The position numbers and the translations under genes were made by a program. From Streptomycetales bacterium (GTDB lineage: Bacteria; Actinomycetota; Actinomycetes; Prado026), in NCBI GenBank assembly GCA_025361995.1, contig JANYIP010000373.1, positions 1 to 17,700 of the forward strand: 17,700 nt of DNA. The letters run 5' to 3'. This document shows positions 14,520 to 17,700 of the stretch, piece by piece (positions within the stretch are counted from its first letter, which is position 1; each line of letters starts with the position of its first letter). The notes under the pieces were generated by a model, which was not told where the DNA came from, ran no database searches, and saw nothing but the letters and a program-made list of their open reading frames with translations.

Positions 14520-16772
14520 CTAGATCTTCTCGACGGGGGCATAGCGCAGGAGCAGGCGCTTGACGCCGGAGGTGCCGAAGTCGATGGTCGCCTCGGCCTT
14601 ATCGGCCATCCCGGCCGTCGACACCACGGTGCCGAGCCCGAAGGTGTCGTGGGTGACCCGGTCCCCCGGCGTGAGCGAGACGATCGGGCGGTTGCCCGGC
14701 GACCGGGTCGACGGCCGCGCGGCGAGCGCAGCTCCCGCGGGCGGTACGGACACCGACGACGACACCCGCTCCCACTCGACCAGCTCGGCGGGCACCTCTT
14801 CGAGGAACCGCGACGCCGGGTTGTACGAGGGCGCCCCCCAGGCGGACCGCACGACGGCACGTGACAGGTAGAGCCGCTGCCGCGCCCGGGTGATCCCGAC
14901 GTACGCGAGCCGTCGCTCCTCCTCGAGCTCCTTGGGATCCCCCAGGGCCCGCATGTGCGGGAAGATCCCGTCCTCGAGCCCGGTGACAAAGACGACGGGG
15001 AACTCGAGCCCCTTGGCCGTGTGCAGGGTCATCAGCGTGACGACGCCGCCGGTCTCGCCGTCCGCGTCGGGGATCTGGTCCGCGTCGGCGACCAGGGAGA
15101 CGGTCTCGAGGAAGTCCGCGAGGGTCCCGTCGGGGTTGGCCTCCTCGTACTCGCGCGCGACGGCCTCGAGCTCGCCGATGTTCTCCACCCGGGTCTCGTC
15201 CTGCGGGTCGGTCGAGGCCTGCAGCTCGGCGAGGTACCCGGTCTGCTCCATCGCGGCGACCAGGACGGTGGCCGGCCCTGACCCGGCCTCGACCAACGTA
15301 CGCAGCGACTCCATCAGCCGGTTGAAGGCCTCGACGGCCGCGAGCGAGCGGGGGTTGATCCCCGGCGCATCGGCGGCCCGCAGCAGCGCCGCGTTGAAGG
15401 GGATCCGCTCACGGTCGGCCAGAGCCGCGACACAGGCCTGGGCCCGGTCGCCGATCCCACGCCGCGGGGTGTTGAGGATGCGCAGCAGCGAGACGGAGTC
15501 GTCCGGGTTGGCGAGCACCCGCAGGTAGGCGAGCGCATCACGTACCTCGCGCCGCTCGTAGAACCGCACGCCCCCGACGACCTTGTACGGCAGCCCGACC
15601 CGGATGAAGACTTCTTCGAAGACGCGCGACTGCGCGTTGGTCCGGTAGAAGACGGCCACGTCCGACGGCTTCGCCTCGCCCTTGTCCCCCAGCGCGTCGA
15701 TCTCGGACGCGACGAAGGCGGCCTCGTCGTGCTCGTTGTCGGCGACGTACCCGACGATCTGCCGGCCAGCGTCGGAGTCGGTCCACAGGTTCTTGGGCCG
15801 CCGCGCGGGGTTGCGGCTGATGACGGCGTTGGCCGCGGACAGGATGGTCTGGGTGGAGCGGTAGTTCTGCTCGAGCAGGATCGTGGTGGCGTCGGGATAG
15901 TCCTCCTCGAACGCCAGGATGTTGCGGATGCTCGCGCCCCGGAAGGCGTAGATGGACTGGTCCGCGTCCCCCACCACACACAGCTCGGCGGGCGGCACCA
16001 CCCCACCGGGCGGGCCGACCAGCTCGCGGACCAGGACGTACTGGGCGTGGTTGGTGTCCTGGTACTCGTCGACGAGGATGTGCCGGAACCGCCGCCGGTA
16101 GTGCTCAGCCACATCGGGGAAGCCCTGCAGCAGGTTGACGGTGGTCATGATCAGGTCGTCGAAGTCGAAGGCGTTGGCTTCGCGCAGCCGCGCCTGGTAG
16201 CGCGCGTATGCCTCGGCGACGGTCTGCTCCATGTGGTTCGCGGCAGACCGCGCGTACGTCTCGTGGTCGATCAGCTCGTTCTTCAGGTTGCTGACCTGGG
16301 CGGAGAACGACCTCGGCGGGTAGCGCTTGGGGTCGAGGTCGAGGTCGCGGCACACCAGGGCCATCAGCCGCTGGCTGTCCGCGGCGTCATAGATGGAGAA
16401 GGTGGAGGTGAACCCGAGCTTCTTGTGCTCCGCCCGCAAGATGCGCACGCAGGCGGAGTGAAAGGTGGACACCCACATGATCCGGGCCCGCCCGCCGACC
16501 AGCGCCGCGACCCGCTCCCTCATCTCCCCCGCGGCCTTGTTGGTGAACGTGATCGCGAGGATCTCACCGGGCTGCGCGCCCCGCGCGGCGAGCAGGTACG
16601 CGATTCGGTGGGCGAGCACGCGGGTCTTGCCGGAGCCGGCCCCAGCGATGATGAGCAGCGGCGAGCCGGCGTGCACGACAGCGGCTCGCTGCGGTGGGTT
16701 CAGACCCTCGAGCAGCCGGTCGGCGGCGCTGGTGGGGGCCGGTGCGGACTGCTCCAGCGGAAGGGTGCTCAT
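14520..16772 (-). CDS. pcrA: ATP-dependent DNA helicase PcrA (UvrD/Rep family)
   Basis: PcrA is a superfamily 1A 3'-5' helicase acting in nucleotide-excision repair, in resolving replication-transcription conflicts and in displacing RecA. The 750-residue protein shows the motifs in order: Q motif LNPPQRAAV (24-32), Walker A AGAGSGKT (43-50), ITFTNKAAGEM, Walker B LVDEYQDTN, motif III GDADQSIYAFRGA, EQNYRST, motif V TLHTAKGLEFP, and motif VI RRLAYVGITRAR. The C-terminal Tudor-like domain (GDRVTHDTFGLGTVV to the end) is the part that contacts RNA polymerase in other bacteria. The ATG at 16770-16772 starts shortly before the Q motif; the open frame to 16880 is a spurious extension. It diverges from the PIG-L gene across 110 bases. 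Confidence 0.97.
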   Translation of the reverse strand: MSTLPLEQSAPAPTSAADRLLEGLNPPQRAAVVHAGSPLLIIAGAGSGKTRVLAHRIAYLLAARGAQPGEILAITFTNKAAGEMRERVAALVGGRARIMWVSTFHSACVRILRAEHKKLGFTSTFSIYDAADSQRLMALVCRDLDLDPKRYPPRSFSAQVSNLKNELIDHETYARSAANHMEQTVAEAYARYQARLREANAFDFDDLIMTTVNLLQGFPDVAEHYRRRFRHILVDEYQDTNHAQYVLVRELVGPPGGVVPPAELCVVGDADQSIYAFRGASIRNILAFEEDYPDATTILLEQNYRSTQTILSAANAVISRNPARRPKNLWTDSDAGRQIVGYVADNEHDEAAFVASEIDALGDKGEAKPSDVAVFYRTNAQSRVFEEVFIRVGLPYKVVGGVRFYERREVRDALAYLRVLANPDDSVSLLRILNTPRRGIGDRAQACVAALADRERIPFNAALLRAADAPGINPRSLAAVEAFNRLMESLRTLVEAGSGPATVLVAAMEQTGYLAELQASTDPQDETRVENIGELEAVAREYEEANPDGTLADFLETVSLVADADQIPDADGETGGVVTLMTLHTAKGLEFPVVFVTGLEDGIFPHMRALGDPKELEEERRLAYVGITRARQRLYLSRAVVRSAWGAPSYNPASRFLEEVPAELVEWERVSSSVSVPPAGAALAARPSTRSPGNRPIVSLTPGDRVTHDTFGLGTVVSTAGMADKAEATIDFGTSGVKRLLLRYAPVEKI

Positions 16773-16782
16773 GACTCGACGG

Positions 16783-16788
16783 ATCCTA
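16783..16788 (-). promoter_or_regulatory. TAGGAT -10-like hexamer upstream of pcrA
   Basis: Minus-strand TAGGAT fits TAnnnT. A start point seven bases downstream would fall within a few bases of the pcrA ATG, so the mRNA could be leaderless, in keeping with the lack of a clear Shine-Dalgarno. No matching -35 is visible. Confidence 0.3.
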
Positions 16789-16838
16789 GCCCGGGCCCCC
16801 GACACCCTTGGGCCACAAGCAATCCAGGGCGGCGCCGG

Positions 16839-16844
16839 TAGGCT
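16839..16844 (+). promoter_or_regulatory. TAGGCT -10-like hexamer upstream of the PIG-L gene
   Basis: TAGGCT matches the actinobacterial -10 consensus and lies 38 bases before the GTG start, leaving a leader of about 30 bases with GGGAG as ribosome-binding site. No good -35 is seen at 16-18 bases upstream. Confidence 0.3.
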
Positions 16845-16882
16845 GGCGGTCCCTGGTCCCCCACACGAACGGGAGCTCATCC

Positions 16883-17602
16883 GTGCTCGACGACAGTGAG
16901 GTTCAACGGATTCTCGTCGTGACCGCGCACCCGGACGACGTGGACTTCGGCGCGGCTGGGACGGTGGCCAGCTGGACCAAGGCCGGCTTCGAGGTGACGT
17001 ACGCGATCGTCACGAACGGCGACGCCGGCGGCTCCGACCCGGACGTGCCGCGCTCGCAGATCCCGGCGATCCGGCAGGCCGAGCAGCGCGCCGCCGCAGC
17101 CTGCGTGGGCGTGACCGACGTACGCTTCCTCGGGTACGTCGACGGGGAGCTGACGGTGTCGCACGAGCTGCGCCGGGACATCTCCCGGGTGATCCGCCAG
17201 GTACGCCCGCAGCGGCTGCTCTGCCAGTCGCCGGAGCGGAACTGGAAGCGGCTGCAGGGCTCGCACCCGGACCACCTCGCGGCTGGCGAGGCCGCGATCC
17301 AGGCGGTGTACCCCGACGCGCGGAACCCGTTCGCGCACGTGTCGCTGCTGGCCGACGAGGGCTTGGAAGCGTGGACGGTGCCCGAAGTCTGGGTGATGGC
17401 GCACGCGGACTCCGACCACTACGTCGACGTGACGGACACCTTCGACGCCAAGATCGCGGCGCTGCGGTCGCACGTGTCGCAGACGGGCGGCATTGACAAG
17501 CTCGACGAGTTCGTGCGGGCCTGGGCCGCCCGCAACGCCGAGGCCGGCGGGCTGCCCGAGGGTCGACTCGCCGAGGCCTTCATGGTGGTCAGCGTCCCCT
17601 GA
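16883..17602 (+). CDS. PIG-L family deacetylase
   Basis: This 239-residue zinc-dependent LmbE/PIG-L deacetylase probably removes an acetyl group from an N-acetylglucosaminyl compound. The zinc motif AHPDD lies at residues 15-19 (His16, Asp19 as ligands, Asp18 as likely general base) and the third ligand is His131 in SHPDH. By length it resembles the short BshB-like and general PIG-L group more than MshB or Mca of the mycothiol pathway, which are about 290-300 residues; the substrate is unassigned. The GTG at 16883-16885 is chosen because GGGAG lies seven bases upstream and the conserved protein starts there. The frame continues to an ATG at 16808 with no family character. It diverges from pcrA and precedes a probable response-regulator gene. 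Confidence 0.92.
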   Translation: MLDDSEVQRILVVTAHPDDVDFGAAGTVASWTKAGFEVTYAIVTNGDAGGSDPDVPRSQIPAIRQAEQRAAAACVGVTDVRFLGYVDGELTVSHELRRDISRVIRQVRPQRLLCQSPERNWKRLQGSHPDHLAAGEAAIQAVYPDARNPFAHVSLLADEGLEAWTVPEVWVMAHADSDHYVDVTDTFDAKIAALRSHVSQTGGIDKLDEFVRAWAARNAEAGGLPEGRLAEAFMVVSVP

Positions 17603-17616
17603 ACCGCTCGGCACGG

Positions 17617-17637
17617 CGTCAGAGCTGACGAGGTTTC
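17617..17637 (+). terminator. possible short terminator after the PIG-L gene
   Basis: CGTCAG (17617-17622) and CTGACG (17625-17630) are perfect inverted repeats, foldable as a five-bp stem with a GAGC loop, and are followed shortly by TTTCTT. It sits 15 bases after the PIG-L stop. The stem is short for an intrinsic terminator; it could instead be a palindromic operator for the next gene. Confidence 0.35.
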
Positions 17638-17655
17638 TTAGCCTCTGCTCAGCCT
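17638..17655 (+). promoter_or_regulatory. 11-bp-phased direct repeat before the response-regulator start
   Basis: TTAGCCT at 17638-17644 recurs as TCAGCCT at 17649-17655, start to start 11 bases, one mismatch in seven. Two direct half-sites one helical turn apart are the usual binding pattern of OmpR/PhoB-type response regulators. The repeat ends 19 bases before the GTG of the next gene, which suggests autoregulation. The repeat is seen; its function is inferred. Confidence 0.45.
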
Positions 17656-17674
17656 GACCCTGCACACTGGCCGG

Positions 17675-17700
17675 GTGCTGGTGCTGGTCGTGGAGGACGA
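17675..17700 (+). CDS. probable response regulator, N-terminal fragment at the window edge
   Basis: Only eight complete codons are present. From the GTG at 17675 they read (M)LVLVVED and continue into an acidic residue, the standard first strand and acidic pocket of a two-component receiver domain. A GTG at 17681 is an alternative start. The rest of the gene lies outside the window, so the DNA-binding domain and any partner kinase cannot be seen. The phased direct repeat just upstream fits an OmpR-type member. Confidence 0.55.

Noticed and set aside
16773..16880. Upstream extension of pcrA to an ATG at 16880
   Set aside because: It would run across the intergenic region into the PIG-L start and adds no conserved residues; the ATG at 16772 fits the family.
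1..17700. CRISPR arrays, tRNA or rRNA genes, insertion sequences, prophage or defence genes
   Set aside because: I saw no regularly spaced repeats, no cloverleaf-like sequence, no transposase or integrase motifs and no defence-system domains; apart from the palindrome at 32-107 the window reads as chromosomal core.

Overview
The window is very GC-rich and densely packed, with strong G/C bias at third codon positions and many GTG starts. That points to a high-GC actinobacterium. The gene content agrees: a cobalamin-binding mutase subunit beside sucCD, a DUF6350/PerM-like membrane protein before purN-purH, a DUF3017 protein next to mdh, and PcrA nearby. The same set of neighbours occurs, from memory, around pcrA-sucCD-purNH-mdh in streptomycetes. 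The malate dehydrogenase is the lactate-dehydrogenase-like type rather than the streptomycete/mycobacterial type, which suggests a non-Streptomyces lineage. I cannot place it further from sequence alone.

Layout. 1-1950: a LysR regulator (minus) divergent from an RhtA-like EamA exporter (plus). A long near-perfect palindrome lies across the end of the LysR gene. 1968-8493: a minus-strand block read from high to low coordinates as DUF6350 membrane protein, purN, purH, a DUF3291 protein, a DUF3017 protein, mdh and icd. 8568-9194: a plus-strand anchored or secreted protein of unknown function, facing the succinyl-CoA synthetase genes. 9233-11805: minus strand, IcmB-like cobalamin-binding subunit, sucC, sucD. 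11955-14410: plus strand, a lipase-like alpha/beta hydrolase, a small lipoprotein and an APH-type phosphotransferase. 14520-16772: pcrA on the minus strand. 16883-17602: a PIG-L deacetylase. At the right edge are the first codons of a probable response regulator, preceded by an 11-bp-phased direct repeat.

How the genes fit together. purN and purH carry out the two 10-formyl-tetrahydrofolate-dependent formyl transfers of purine synthesis plus the final IMP ring closure. icd, mdh and sucCD are TCA-cycle enzymes. The IcmB-like subunit belongs to an adenosylcobalamin acyl-CoA mutase; if its partner is a methylmalonyl-CoA mutase, the product is succinyl-CoA, the substrate of sucCD. folD, which usually sits in this neighbourhood in streptomycetes (from memory), is absent.

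Most of the window is ordinary core genome; I found no convincing undescribed multi-gene system. The best leads are small structures: the palindrome that supplies the end of the LysR gene, a DUF3291 gene without a usable start codon whose stop sits beside a hairpin that hides the Shine-Dalgarno of the next gene, an 83-bp same-strand overlap between the DUF6350 gene and purN, and the phased repeat before the response regulator.
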